DNA of 64,000 nucleotides from positions 236,333-300,332 of the forward strand of contig NZ_JACSPO010000002.1 in NCBI RefSeq assembly GCF_014837105.1, given 5' to 3'. Position 1 is the stretch's first letter. Each line of letters begins with the position of its first letter. Positions 7,090 through 16,663 of the stretch are shown piece after piece. The DNA is from Oceanitalea stevensii (lineage in GTDB: Bacteria > Actinomycetota > Actinomycetes > Actinomycetales > Actinomycetaceae). The notes beneath the pieces are model-generated. The model searched no databases. It was not told the DNA's origin and worked only from the letters and a program-made list of their open reading frames with translations. The position numbers and the translations under genes were made by a program.

Positions 7090-9135
7090 TCAGCCGAGGG
7101 TGTGGGGCAGGTCTCCGGGCGCCTCGCCGAGGACGTGCTCGGCGAGGAAGGCGAGGTTGACCTCGTACCAGACCTTGGCGTTCTGGGGCGTGAGGATCCA
7201 GTGGTTCTCGTCGGGGAAGTAGAGGAAGCGGTGCGGGCTCGCGCCGTCCTCGTCCGCCGGGAGCCCGGACCGGGAGAGCAGCTCGTACCAGAGCCGCAGG
7301 CCCTCGCCGATCGGCACGCGGTAGTCCTTGTCGCCGTGGATGACGAGCATGGGGGTGCGGATGTTGCCCACGTGCAGGTGCGGGGAGTTGGCCAGCGCCA
7401 TCTCCGGGGACATCTCCCGGCCCCAGTACCAGGCGGCGTCCGTCGTCGGGCCGAAGGCGTCCAGCGCCCACAGGCTCGCGTGGGTGACGACGGCGCGGAA
7501 GCGGTCGGTGTGCCCGGCCACCCAGTTGGCCATGTAGCCGCCGAAGGAGCCGCCCATCGCGGCGGTGCGGGAGGCGTCGACGTCCTCGCGCTCCTCCACG
7601 GCGTCGGTGACCGCCATGAGGTCGGTGTACGGGGCCTCGCCCCACGCGCCCCAGCCGCGCTGGACGAAGTCCTGTCCGTAGCCGGTCGACAGCGCCGGGT
7701 CCGGCAGCAGCACGGCGTAGCCGCGGGCGACCATGATCCACGGGTTCCACCGCCACGACCACGAGTTCCACGAGCCCAGCGGCCCGCCGTGGATCCACAG
7801 CAGCAGGGGCGCCGGGGCGTCGGCGCTCGCGCCCTCGGGCAGCGCGAGCCAGGCCCGCACCCGCGCGCCGTCCGCGGCGGTGGTCTCCACCTCGGTGAGG
7901 GTGCCGGGCAGGGCCGGCCGCTCGGCGGGACCGGGCAGCGCCGTGACCTGCGCCGGGCCGGTGAGGTCGCCGAGGTCGATCCGTACGACCTCGGCGGGGT
8001 GCTCGTAGGAGGCACGCAGCGCGTAGGCGGCCGTCCCGTCCGGGGCGACGACGACGTCGGTGAGCGCGCCCTCGTCGGTGAGCCGGGTGACGGCGCCGGT
8101 GTCGAGGGCGACGTGGAAGAGGCGCGAGCGGCCGTCGTCGTCGGCGACGACGAGCAGGCCGGAGGAGTCGGGCAGCCAGCGCAGCTGCGCGGGCCAGCGG
8201 TCCCACTCGCGGGTGAGGGCGCGGGACTCGCCCCCGGCGGCGTCGACGACCTCGACCCACATCCGCGGCGCCTGCTCGGCCGTGCTGAGCGCCTCGCGCA
8301 CGTAGGCGACGAGCCGGCCGTCGGGGCTGACCCGCGGGCCGCCGACCTCCGCGTCGGCGTCGTCGACGAGGACGGTGCGGGAGCCGTCGGCGAGGTCCAC
8401 GCGGCACAGCTGGGTGCGCACCGCGCCGCGCGCCACGGGCACGTTCCACGTCGTGACGAGGAAGCTGCCGTCGGCCGCGAGGTCCGTGGACGCCTCGGTC
8501 AGCGCGGCGCCGGCGGTGGGGGTGAGCTCGCGCAGCGCGTGGCTGCCGCGGGGCGCGGCGTCCTCCGCGGGCTCGGCGTCGGTGGGCTCGGCCGCGTAGA
8601 GCCGCGGCAGGTCCGGACCGAGGTCGTGGTCCCAGTACCGCACCGGGTAGGCGCTGTGGAGGATCGCGCTCACCTTGTGCTCGGTGCGCGCCTTGCGCAG
8701 ACGGTGGTCCTCGTCGACGTCCCCGGCGGAGGGCAGCGCGTCGGCCATGACGACGACGGCGGCCCGCGCGGCCGCGCTCACGCCCGAGATCCCACCGGGG
8801 TGGGCGGCGACCATGCTCGCCTCGCCGCCGGCGGCGGGCAGGGACCACACGGCGGGACGCGCGTCGTCGTCGGTGCCGCGCTTGGCGACGAAGAGGAGGT
8901 CACCGCCGGCGGTGAAGGTCGGCTGGGACTCCCCGCTCGGGCCGTGGGTGAGGCGGCGGGCCGGGCGCTCGCCGGCCGGGTCCACCTCCCACAGGGCGGG
9001 CTGGTAGCGGGTGCGGTCCTCGTCGAGGGCGCTCACCGTGGTGACGAGGCGCCGTCCGTCGGGGGAGATCGCCAGCCCGCCGAGGCGGGGGAGGGCGATG
9101 TAGTCGTCGAGGTCGTGGAAGGGAGTGTCGCTCAC
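7090..9135 (-). CDS. S9-family (prolyl oligopeptidase-like) serine peptidase
   Basis: A 681-residue protein with an N-terminal beta-propeller region (repeated short strand segments such as LAISPDGRRLV and RVSPDGRLVAYV) and a C-terminal alpha/beta-hydrolase domain. The triad can be placed at S530 in MGGSFGGYMANW, D604 in HGDKDYRVP and H645 in FPDENHW, with the spacing normal for S9C acylaminoacyl/dipeptidyl peptidases. There is no signal peptide, so it is likely cytosolic and active on short peptides. The GTG at 9135 has TAGGAC 6 nt upstream. It is a single gene between the phosphatase and the idnD operon, on the same strand. Confidence 0.9.
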   Translation of the reverse strand: MSDTPFHDLDDYIALPRLGGLAISPDGRRLVTTVSALDEDRTRYQPALWEVDPAGERPARRLTHGPSGESQPTFTAGGDLLFVAKRGTDDDARPAVWSLPAAGGEASMVAAHPGGISGVSAAARAAVVVMADALPSAGDVDEDHRLRKARTEHKVSAILHSAYPVRYWDHDLGPDLPRLYAAEPTDAEPAEDAAPRGSHALRELTPTAGAALTEASTDLAADGSFLVTTWNVPVARGAVRTQLCRVDLADGSRTVLVDDADAEVGGPRVSPDGRLVAYVREALSTAEQAPRMWVEVVDAAGGESRALTREWDRWPAQLRWLPDSSGLLVVADDDGRSRLFHVALDTGAVTRLTDEGALTDVVVAPDGTAAYALRASYEHPAEVVRIDLGDLTGPAQVTALPGPAERPALPGTLTEVETTAADGARVRAWLALPEGASADAPAPLLLWIHGGPLGSWNSWSWRWNPWIMVARGYAVLLPDPALSTGYGQDFVQRGWGAWGEAPYTDLMAVTDAVEEREDVDASRTAAMGGSFGGYMANWVAGHTDRFRAVVTHASLWALDAFGPTTDAAWYWGREMSPEMALANSPHLHVGNIRTPMLVIHGDKDYRVPIGEGLRLWYELLSRSGLPADEDGASPHRFLYFPDENHWILTPQNAKVWYEVNLAFLAEHVLGEAPGDLPHTLG

Positions 9136-9141
9136 GGACCT

Positions 9142-9147
9142 GTCCTA
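9142..9147 (-). promoter_or_regulatory. -10-like box (TAGGAC) for the S9 peptidase gene
   Basis: The hexamer sits 6 nt before the GTG start on the minus strand, as at other presumed leaderless genes here. A weak aggt Shine-Dalgarno lies in the same 6 nt, so either mode is possible. Confidence 0.35.
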
Positions 9148-9173
9148 TCACGTGACCCGTGCCACCCCGCGCG

Positions 9174-10187
9174 CTACTCGGGCCACAGGGAGACGAGCAC
9201 CTTGCCGGAGGCCTCGGAGTCGCGGGCGACGGCGAAGGCCTCCAGCGCCTGGTCGGCGGGCAGCTCGTGGGTGACGACCTGCTCGATGCCGGGCTGCGCG
9301 TCGAGGAGCGCGACCGCGGCGTCGATCTCGTCCCGGAAGCGGAAGGAGCCGTGGACGGTGAGCTCCTTGGAGATGACGGGCGCGAGGTTGAGGCCCTTCG
9401 GCTCGTCCGGCACCATCCCCAGCTGGACGTGCACCCCGGCCCGGCGGGCCGCGCGGAAGGCGGCGTTGATCGACGCCGGGACGCCCGAGCACTCGAGGAC
9501 GACGTCGTAGGCCTCCGCCGGCACCTCCTCCCGGCTCACGTCGACGGTGGCGTGCACGCCGAGGGCCCGGGCACGCCCGAGCGGTCCGGGCAGCACGTCG
9601 GTGGCCGTCACATCGGCGGCGCCCCCGCTGAGGGCGGCGGCAGCGGTGAGCAGCCCGATGGGCCCGGCACCGGTGACGAGGACCCGCCTGCCCGTGACAC
9701 CGCCGGCCAGCGCGACCCCGTGCATCCCGACGGCGAGCGGCTCGGCGAGGGCGGCGCGCCGCAGGGGCAGCGACGCGGGCAGGACCCGCAGCATCGACCG
9801 GTCGACGAGGAGGTACTCGCTCATCCCGCCCTGCGTGTGCGGCCAGGTCGAGGCACTGCCGAGGTACGCGCCGCCCGGCCACAGGTGCGGGCGGTCCTCC
9901 ACGCCGGGCCGTACCTCGCCGAACGTGGCGGGGTGGACGGTCACCGGGGTGCCCGGGGCGAGCTCCCCGGCGGGGTCGAGGTCCACCGTCCCGGAGACCT
10001 CGTGGCCCGGCACGAGGGGCTCGCGCACGACGAAGGCCCCGTTCGCGCCGTCGTAGTAGTAGTGGAGGTCCGAGCCGCAGATGCCGGCGTAGGCCATCCG
10101 CAGGCGGACCTGCCCGGGACCGGGCTCGGGCGTGGGCACCTCGACGAGCTCGAGGTCCTCCCTTCCCCTGATGACGATCGCGCGCAC
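9174..10187 (-). CDS. idnD: L-idonate 5-dehydrogenase-like zinc alcohol dehydrogenase
   Basis: A 337-residue medium-chain dehydrogenase. The motif GICGSDLHYYYDG (about residues 31-43) with the catalytic-zinc Cys, GHEVSG (about 60), and the Rossmann motif VTGAGPIGLL (about 165) are visible. The CGSDLHYY form is characteristic of IdnD, which oxidises L-idonate to 5-ketogluconate. The GTG at 10187 is preferred over longer starts because aggaggga lies 5 nt upstream. It is the last gene of the gntP-idnO-idnD operon and starts 11 nt after the idnO stop. A structural four-Cys zinc cluster is not evident, as in the short-type IdnD proteins. Confidence 0.8.
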   Translation of the reverse strand: MRAIVIRGREDLELVEVPTPEPGPGQVRLRMAYAGICGSDLHYYYDGANGAFVVREPLVPGHEVSGTVDLDPAGELAPGTPVTVHPATFGEVRPGVEDRPHLWPGGAYLGSASTWPHTQGGMSEYLLVDRSMLRVLPASLPLRRAALAEPLAVGMHGVALAGGVTGRRVLVTGAGPIGLLTAAAALSGGAADVTATDVLPGPLGRARALGVHATVDVSREEVPAEAYDVVLECSGVPASINAAFRAARRAGVHVQLGMVPDEPKGLNLAPVISKELTVHGSFRFRDEIDAAVALLDAQPGIEQVVTHELPADQALEAFAVARDSEASGKVLVSLWPE

Positions 10188-10198
10188 GAGGCTCCCTC

Positions 10199-10972
10199 CT
10201 AGACGACGGCGGTCATGCCGCCGTCGACGAAGACGTTCTGGCCCGAGACGAAGCTCGCGGCGTCCGAGCACAGGTAGACGAGCGTGCCGACGAGCTCCTC
10301 GACCCGGCCCCAGCGGCGGGCCGGCGTGCGGTCGACCACCCAGCGGGTGAAGTCCTCGTCCTCGACGAGCGCCCGGTTCATCTCGGTGGCGAAGTAGCCG
10401 GGGGAGATGGCGTTGACCTGGATGTTGAAGCGGGCGAGGTCGGCCGCCATGCCCTTGGTGAGCATGACGAGCCCGCCCTTCGTCGCCGAGTAGGGCGCGA
10501 TGGTCTGCCGGGCGAGCTGGGACTGGACGGAGCCGATGTTGACGACCTTGCCCGAGCCCCGCTCGGCCATCCCGCGGGTGACCTGCTGGGAGACGTAGAA
10601 GGCGCTGCTGAGGTTGGCGGCGACGACGTCGTCCCAGTCGCGCGGGTCGAAGTCGTTGAACGGCGCGCGCCGCTGGATGCCGGCGTTGTTGACGAGGATG
10701 TCCGGCACCCCCTGCTCGGCCACCAGCGCCGTGACGCCGTCGCGCACCGCTGCGGCGTCGGTGACGTCGAAGCTGACGGCGGGGACCTCCGCGCCGTCCC
10801 CCGCAGCGGCGACCTGCTCGCGGGCGCGGGCGAGCGCCTCCCGGTTGCGTCCGTGGAGGACCACCCGGGCCCCGTGCCGGGCCAGACCAGTGGCCAGCGC
10901 GAGGCCCAGGCCGCGGGAGGAGCCGGTGACGAGCGCGAGCCGGCCGGTGATGTCGAACAGTGGGCTGGACAC
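10199..10972 (-). CDS. idnO: Gluconate 5-dehydrogenase-like short-chain dehydrogenase
   Basis: A 257-residue SDR that would interconvert 5-ketogluconate and gluconate with NAD(P)H. TGSSRGLG (residues 16-23) is the cofactor-binding motif, NNAG is at 95-98, and the catalytic Ser148 (IGSVQ), Tyr161 and Lys165 (YSATK) are in the expected order. The C-terminus ends GQNVFVDGGMTAVV, typical of the family. The GTG at 10972 starts 8 nt after the gntP stop. With idnD and gntP this gives an idonate-to-gluconate route, but no gluconate kinase lies in the cluster. Confidence 0.85.
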   Translation of the reverse strand: MSSPLFDITGRLALVTGSSRGLGLALATGLARHGARVVLHGRNREALARAREQVAAAGDGAEVPAVSFDVTDAAAVRDGVTALVAEQGVPDILVNNAGIQRRAPFNDFDPRDWDDVVAANLSSAFYVSQQVTRGMAERGSGKVVNIGSVQSQLARQTIAPYSATKGGLVMLTKGMAADLARFNIQVNAISPGYFATEMNRALVEDEDFTRWVVDRTPARRWGRVEELVGTLVYLCSDAASFVSGQNVFVDGGMTAVV

Positions 10973-10980
10973 GCCGGCTC

Positions 10981-12360
<1,380 letters not shown>

Positions 12361-12506
12361 GGGAGCCCCCTCGGAGTCGTGACCCCGGCTCCCCCGCCGG
12401 GGCAGCGCCGTCGACGCTGCCTCGCACAGTATCGGTGACCGGCGCAGCAGGCCCAGGGGGAGACGACTCGCCGCTCCACCCGTGCGGGCCGCGAGCCCGT
12501 CCCCGC

Positions 12507-12512
12507 TAGCGT
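12507..12512 (+). promoter_or_regulatory. -10 box (TAGCGT) for the coiled-coil gene at 12519
   Basis: TAGCGT is followed by exactly 6 nt and then GTG. There is no Shine-Dalgarno, so the mRNA is probably leaderless, which fixes the start at 12519. Confidence 0.5.
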
Positions 12513-12518
12513 GGGGTC

Positions 12519-13337
12519 GTGGCGGTCGACGACGGCGTACCGGAGCCGGAGGAGCTCCTCGCCGAGCCGGCAGGCTCGGTCGAGGTCGAGCTGGCGCGCG
12601 CCCTGTCCGCGGCGCAGCGCCAGATCCACTGGCTGCGCGAGGAGCGCGACCGGCTGCGCGCCGAGCTCGCGGCCGAGCCGCGCGAGGACCGCACCGACGA
12701 CCCCGCCGTCCTTCTCGCCGACGTCGTCGAGCAGGCCGTCCCCGAGGCCGCGCGGCGCCTCGCCCTGCGGGAGGCGGCCGGCAGCGACACGTGGGACCGG
12801 CTGACCGAGGGGGTCCGGGAGGTCTACCTCACGCGTGCCCGCGCCGCCGTCGAGGCCGTGGTGCCGGTGTTCGACGCCGCCGTCGCCGCGATCCCCGGCC
12901 TGGGGGAGGTGCGCCGCGCGCAGCTGCGGCTGGGCCTGCCGCCGGAGGGGGACCTCGCCGGCCTGCTCGACCACGTCCGCGCGGAGAGCCGCGCGCGGGC
13001 GCTGCAGGAGGTGTCGGAGGACCTGCGCGCCCGGCTGGAGGACTATGAGCTCATGCGCCGGGCCGTGCAGGCGGTCGAGCTCGTGCTCGTCGAGGGCGAG
13101 CACATGGCCACGCAGCACGCCTCGCCGGTCGCCGTGGAGGTGGCCGAGTGGTTCACCCGGCGGCTGCAGCAGGCGCTCGCCGCGCCCGACGTCACCCTCG
13201 GTGACGCGCTCGAGGCCGAGCGGGAGCAGGTGCTCCTCGCCGTCGCCGCCGAGCTGGGGCTGGAGGGCATGGACGCCCTCGCCTGGTACAGCGACATGAG
13301 CACGCGCCTGGACGCCGCCGACGAGGCCGAGGAGTAA
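12519..13337 (+). CDS. Conserved-looking protein of unknown function, coiled-coil N-terminus
   Basis: A 272-residue protein that I do not recognise. It is very rich in Glu, Ala, Arg and Leu. Residues about 25-50 (ELARALSAAQRQIHWLREERDRL) form a clear heptad-like coiled coil, and later parts are also predicted helical, with further charged helices at about 145-185. There is no signal peptide, membrane segment or catalytic motif. It is followed after 44 nt by a HAD phosphatase on the same strand. The strong codon bias and third-position GC support it as a real gene. A cytoskeletal, septum or nucleoid role is possible, but nothing in the sequence proves one. Confidence 0.6.
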   Translation: MAVDDGVPEPEELLAEPAGSVEVELARALSAAQRQIHWLREERDRLRAELAAEPREDRTDDPAVLLADVVEQAVPEAARRLALREAAGSDTWDRLTEGVREVYLTRARAAVEAVVPVFDAAVAAIPGLGEVRRAQLRLGLPPEGDLAGLLDHVRAESRARALQEVSEDLRARLEDYELMRRAVQAVELVLVEGEHMATQHASPVAVEVAEWFTRRLQQALAAPDVTLGDALEAEREQVLLAVAAELGLEGMDALAWYSDMSTRLDAADEAEE

Positions 13338-13381
13338 CCGAGCGGATGCGCCGGGCCCGTGGCTGGGGTACCAACGGGTCC

Positions 13382-14062
13382 ATGCCTACTGACGCACCCG
13401 GTGCCGTCCTGCTCGACATCGACGGGACCCTGGCCGACTCCAACTACGTCCACACCTTCACCTGGGCGCGGGCCTTCCGCGAGGTCGGCCACCCGGTCGA
13501 CGCGTGGCGCATCCACCGGTCCATCGGCATGGGCGGGGAGCTGCTCCTCGCCGAGCTGCTCGGCGACCGCGTCGAGGAGCTGGGGGAGGCCGCCAAGGAG
13601 AAGCACACCGAGTACTACGCGCAGGCCGCGGACGAGGTGCACCGCTTCGAGGGCGTCGTCGAGCTCGTCGCCGCGCTCAAGGAGCGCGGCGCGAAGGTCG
13701 TCCTCGCCACCTCCGCCGCCCCCGCGGAGCTGGAGATCCTCGAGCGGCTCCTCGAGATCTCCGACGACGTCGACGCCATCACCTCCGCCCAGGACGTCGA
13801 GGAGGCCAAGCCCGACCCGGACCTCGTCCAGAAGGCGCTCGGCGCCGTGGACGTCCCCGCCGAGCGCGCGATCTTCGTCGGCGACACGGTGTGGGACGTC
13901 GAGGCCGCCGCCCGGGCGGGCGTGCCCTGCGTCGGCGTGCTCACCGGCGGGGTGAGCGAGGCCGAGCTGCGCGAGGCCGGGGCCGTGGCGGTCTACCGCT
14001 CGGTCGCCGCGATCCTCGAGGACCTCGACTCCTCCCCCCTGCGTCACGCCTGGGAGGGCTGA
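13382..14062 (+). CDS. HAD-superfamily phosphatase (subfamily IA)
   Basis: A 226-residue haloacid-dehalogenase-type hydrolase of the phosphoglycolate-phosphatase/PGMB type. Motif I is DIDGTLADS (residues about 11-19) with the nucleophile Asp. Motif II is the Ser/Thr in LATSAAP, and the C-terminal motif is IFVGDTVWDVEAAARAG with the acidic pair. A helical cap lies between motifs I and II. The phosphate-ester substrate cannot be told. The ATG at 13382 gives the normal N-terminus and has a TACCAA -10-like box 7 nt before it; an upstream in-frame ATG at 13346 is less likely. A strong terminator follows. Confidence 0.8.
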   Translation: MPTDAPGAVLLDIDGTLADSNYVHTFTWARAFREVGHPVDAWRIHRSIGMGGELLLAELLGDRVEELGEAAKEKHTEYYAQAADEVHRFEGVVELVAALKERGAKVVLATSAAPAELEILERLLEISDDVDAITSAQDVEEAKPDPDLVQKALGAVDVPAERAIFVGDTVWDVEAAARAGVPCVGVLTGGVSEAELREAGAVAVYRSVAAILEDLDSSPLRHAWEG

Positions 14063-14072
14063 GCCGGACGAA

Positions 14073-14098
14073 GGCCCGCAGCCGACCGGCTGCGGGCC
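14073..14098. terminator. Bidirectional hairpin terminator between HAD and amidase genes
   Basis: A perfect 11-bp stem, ggcccgcagcc and ggctgcgggcc, with a 4-nt loop (gacc) lies between the stops of two convergent genes. It can serve both strands. There is no clear T-run, as is common in GC-rich actinobacteria. Confidence 0.75.
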
Positions 14099-14113
14099 CC
14101 CGTCCGGTGGACG

Positions 14114-16447
14114 TCAGCTGGTGGACGTCCGGCGGATGCCGAGGGTGTCGGTCCCGTTGCCGTCCCAGTCACCGACGTGCACCTCGTCGCCCTCGCGACC
14201 GAAGGTCACCGCGGTCTCGGCCGCGCCGCCCCGCAGCGTGTTGGTGACGTGGAAGGTCCGCCCGCGCTGGACGGCGAAGGTGTCGGTCCCGTTGCCGTCC
14301 CAGTCACCCGCGAGGGTGACGTCGCTGGCGCGGCCGTAGGTGAGGACCGTGTCGGCGTCCCCGCCACGCAGGGAGTTCTTCACGTGGTAGGTCGCGGCCC
14401 GGCGCACCGCGAAGGTGTCCGTCCCGTTGCCGTCCCAGTCACCCACGAGCACCGTGTCGGCCTCCCGGCCGTAGCGGAACACCGAGTCGGCGTCCCCGCC
14501 CCGCAGGGAGCTCTTCACGTGGTAGGTCGCCCCGCGGCGGACCGCGAAGGTGTCCGTGCCGTCCCCGTCCCAGTCCCCGACGAGGACGACGTCCCCGGGT
14601 CGCCCGTAGGTGAGGACGACGTCGGCGTCCCCGCCGCGCGGGGCGTTGGAGACGTGGAACCGGTTCCCGCGGCGCACCGTGACGGAGTCCTTGCCGTCCC
14701 CGTCCCAGTCGCCGATGAGGACCTCGTCGGTGCTCCGGCCGTAGGGGAAGGACACGGCCGTGGTGCCGCGCCAGTCGTTGCTGAGGTGGAAGACGGGCGA
14801 GCGGCTCGGCTCGGGCTGCGGCTCGGGGACGGGGGTGGGCTCGCCCGGGAGCGCGGGGAAGTCCGCGGGTGCGACGCGGTGCCCGGTGCCCTGCTCGTAG
14901 GCGTAGGCCAGCTCGAAGAGGGACTTCTCCGACCACGGCAGGCCGAGGAGGTCGATGCCGACCGGCAGGCCGGCGGTGGTGAAGCCGGCGGGGACCGCGA
15001 GCGCCGGGAAGCCGGTGACCGGCGCCAGGCTGCGGTTGCTGCCCTGGCGGACACCGGCCATCGCGCCGGGGTTGGTCAGCTGGTCGGCCGGGATGACGGG
15101 CGGCTCGTGGTCGAAGGTGGCGTAGGCGAGCGCGTCGAGCTCGTTGTCCTCCATGACGGCGGTGACGGCGTCACGCAGCTGCTGGCGCATCTGCTCGCCC
15201 TCGATGTAGTCGGGGTCCTCGGTGGTCCGGCCGAGGAGCGCGCGGAGGCTCGCCTGCCGGGTCGGGGTGACGAGCGGGGAGGTGGCGATCTCCTCGAAGG
15301 TCGAGACCGGCGGGTCGGCGATCTCGGCGAGCGTGGCGAGGTAGGCGTTGGTCGCGGCCTCGGTCTCGGCACCGCCCGTCGAGTACGCGGCGAGCAGGGC
15401 GCGCAGGTCGGGCACCTCGACCTCGACGATCTCGGCGCCCAGGTGCTCCATGTCGGTGTAGGCCGCGTCGACGACGGCCTGGACGCGGGCGTAGTCGGGG
15501 GCGGTGATGTCGGTGTCACCGGACTGCGGCTCCCGGATGACGCCGATGCGCTTGCCCTCGAGGGCCTCGGTCCGCAGGTCCGCGGCGTAGTCCTCGGCGA
15601 CGTGGCCGTCCGCCTGTGCGGTCAGCGGGTCGTTGGCGTCCGGCCCGGCGATGACGCTCGTGACGATCGCGGCGTCCTCCACCGTCCGGGTCAGCGGCCC
15701 GAGGGTGTCGTAGCTGGGGTTGGCCGGCATCATCCCGTAGCGGCTGATGAGCGGGGTCGTCGGGCGCAGGCCGACGGCGTTGTTCCAGGCGGCCGGCCCA
15801 CGCGTGGAGCCTCCGGTGTCCTCCGCGATCCCGACGGCCCCGAAGTTCGCGGCCACCGCCGCGCCGGTGCCGCACGAGGAGCTGCTTGCCGCGCGGGTGA
15901 GGTCGTAGGGGTTGCGGCACACGCCGAAGGACGAGCCGGCCCAGCCGCTCGCGTACTCGCCCATGTTCGTCTTGGCGAGGATGACGGCGCCCGCGTCCCG
16001 CATCCGGGTGACGATCGTGGCGTCGCGGCCCGACTCGAAGCCGGAGAAGATCGCGGACCCGTACGTCGTCGGCATGTCGGCGGTCTCCACCTGGTCCTTG
16101 ACGAGGACCGGGACGCAGTGGAGCGGGCCGCTCAGCCCGTCCTCGGCGTACGCGGCGTCCAGCTCGGCAGCCGTGGCGAGCGCCTCGTCGTTGACGACCT
16201 GGACGGAGTTGGTCGTCTCGGCGTCGTAGGTCTCGATGCGGTCGATGTAGGCCTGCACGAGGTCGGTGCACGACATGTCGCCCTCGGCGAAGGCCTCGTG
16301 GATGGAGGCGATCGTCGCCTCCGTCACGAGGCTCTCGTCGGCCTCCTCCGCGGCGCTCGCCGGGACGGCGACGAGCGTGAGCGCCACCGCCGGGATGAGC
16401 GCCGCGACCGCGAGCCGCATGGTCGTCGTCCTGCGTGGGTGATGCAT
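14114..16447 (-). CDS. Secreted amidase fused to C-terminal GDWDG (FG-GAP-like) repeats
   Basis: A 777-residue exported protein. Residues 1-33 are a signal peptide (Arg/Thr-rich start, hydrophobic core, ASA cut site). Residues about 38-515 are an amidase-signature domain. The catalytic Lys is K117 in VLVKDQVE, the cis-Ser lies in the ASSSS run near 188-191, and the nucleophile is S214 in AEDTGGSTRGP. Pro-rich residues 517-540 (PTPVPEPQPEP) link to five GDWDG repeats. Amidase-signature enzymes hydrolyse amides; fusion to a propeller-like repeat suggests cell-surface or polymer attachment. The ATG at 16447 has gggggtagg upstream; an internal ATG at 16420 would shorten the signal n-region. Confidence 0.85.
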   Translation of the reverse strand: MHHPRRTTTMRLAVAALIPAVALTLVAVPASAAEEADESLVTEATIASIHEAFAEGDMSCTDLVQAYIDRIETYDAETTNSVQVVNDEALATAAELDAAYAEDGLSGPLHCVPVLVKDQVETADMPTTYGSAIFSGFESGRDATIVTRMRDAGAVILAKTNMGEYASGWAGSSFGVCRNPYDLTRAASSSSCGTGAAVAANFGAVGIAEDTGGSTRGPAAWNNAVGLRPTTPLISRYGMMPANPSYDTLGPLTRTVEDAAIVTSVIAGPDANDPLTAQADGHVAEDYAADLRTEALEGKRIGVIREPQSGDTDITAPDYARVQAVVDAAYTDMEHLGAEIVEVEVPDLRALLAAYSTGGAETEAATNAYLATLAEIADPPVSTFEEIATSPLVTPTRQASLRALLGRTTEDPDYIEGEQMRQQLRDAVTAVMEDNELDALAYATFDHEPPVIPADQLTNPGAMAGVRQGSNRSLAPVTGFPALAVPAGFTTAGLPVGIDLLGLPWSEKSLFELAYAYEQGTGHRVAPADFPALPGEPTPVPEPQPEPSRSPVFHLSNDWRGTTAVSFPYGRSTDEVLIGDWDGDGKDSVTVRRGNRFHVSNAPRGGDADVVLTYGRPGDVVLVGDWDGDGTDTFAVRRGATYHVKSSLRGGDADSVFRYGREADTVLVGDWDGNGTDTFAVRRAATYHVKNSLRGGDADTVLTYGRASDVTLAGDWDGNGTDTFAVQRGRTFHVTNTLRGGAAETAVTFGREGDEVHVGDWDGNGTDTLGIRRTSTS
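14117..14791 (-). repeat. Five tandem GDWDG repeats, about 135 bp each, coding
   Basis: The 3' part of the amidase gene encodes five consecutive copies of a 44-45-residue unit. The unit consensus is an F/YHV start, LRGGDADTVLTYGR in the middle and VLVGDWDGNGTDTFAVRR at the end. Units 2 to 4 are the most alike. The DxDxxGxD pattern resembles calcium-binding loops of FG-GAP/VCBS beta-propeller blades. Confidence 0.85.
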
Positions 16448-16585
16448 AGGTCCTACCCCCTGAGTCTCCGGACGGTCCGGAGTCCGGACGTTACGGACGG
16501 GGCATTACCGGGACGTCACACATCTGTTTCGTGGCCTTTACCTCGTCATGGTCCGCCCGTGCGTCGGGGGCGGAACGCCTCCGCT

Positions 16586-16628
16586 AGGTGTGGACTTTGC
16601 GACCTCAGAGGGCGCGAAGTCCACACCT
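16586..16628. repeat. 43-nt near-perfect palindrome between amidase and udgX
   Basis: The element is centred at base 16607. Its arms of 21 nt pair with 19 Watson-Crick pairs, one T-G wobble (16598/16616) and one mismatch (16602/16612), leaving a single-base loop. The outer 12 bp, aggtgtggactt and aagtccacacct, are perfect. It lies 35 nt after the udgX stop and 139 nt before the amidase start, both on the minus strand. It could terminate udgX transcription or be a REP-like mobile palindrome; there is no flanking T-run. Confidence 0.7.
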
Positions 16629-16663
16629 TGTCCGCCGGGGCGGGTCGGGGCGGGGCGGGGCCG

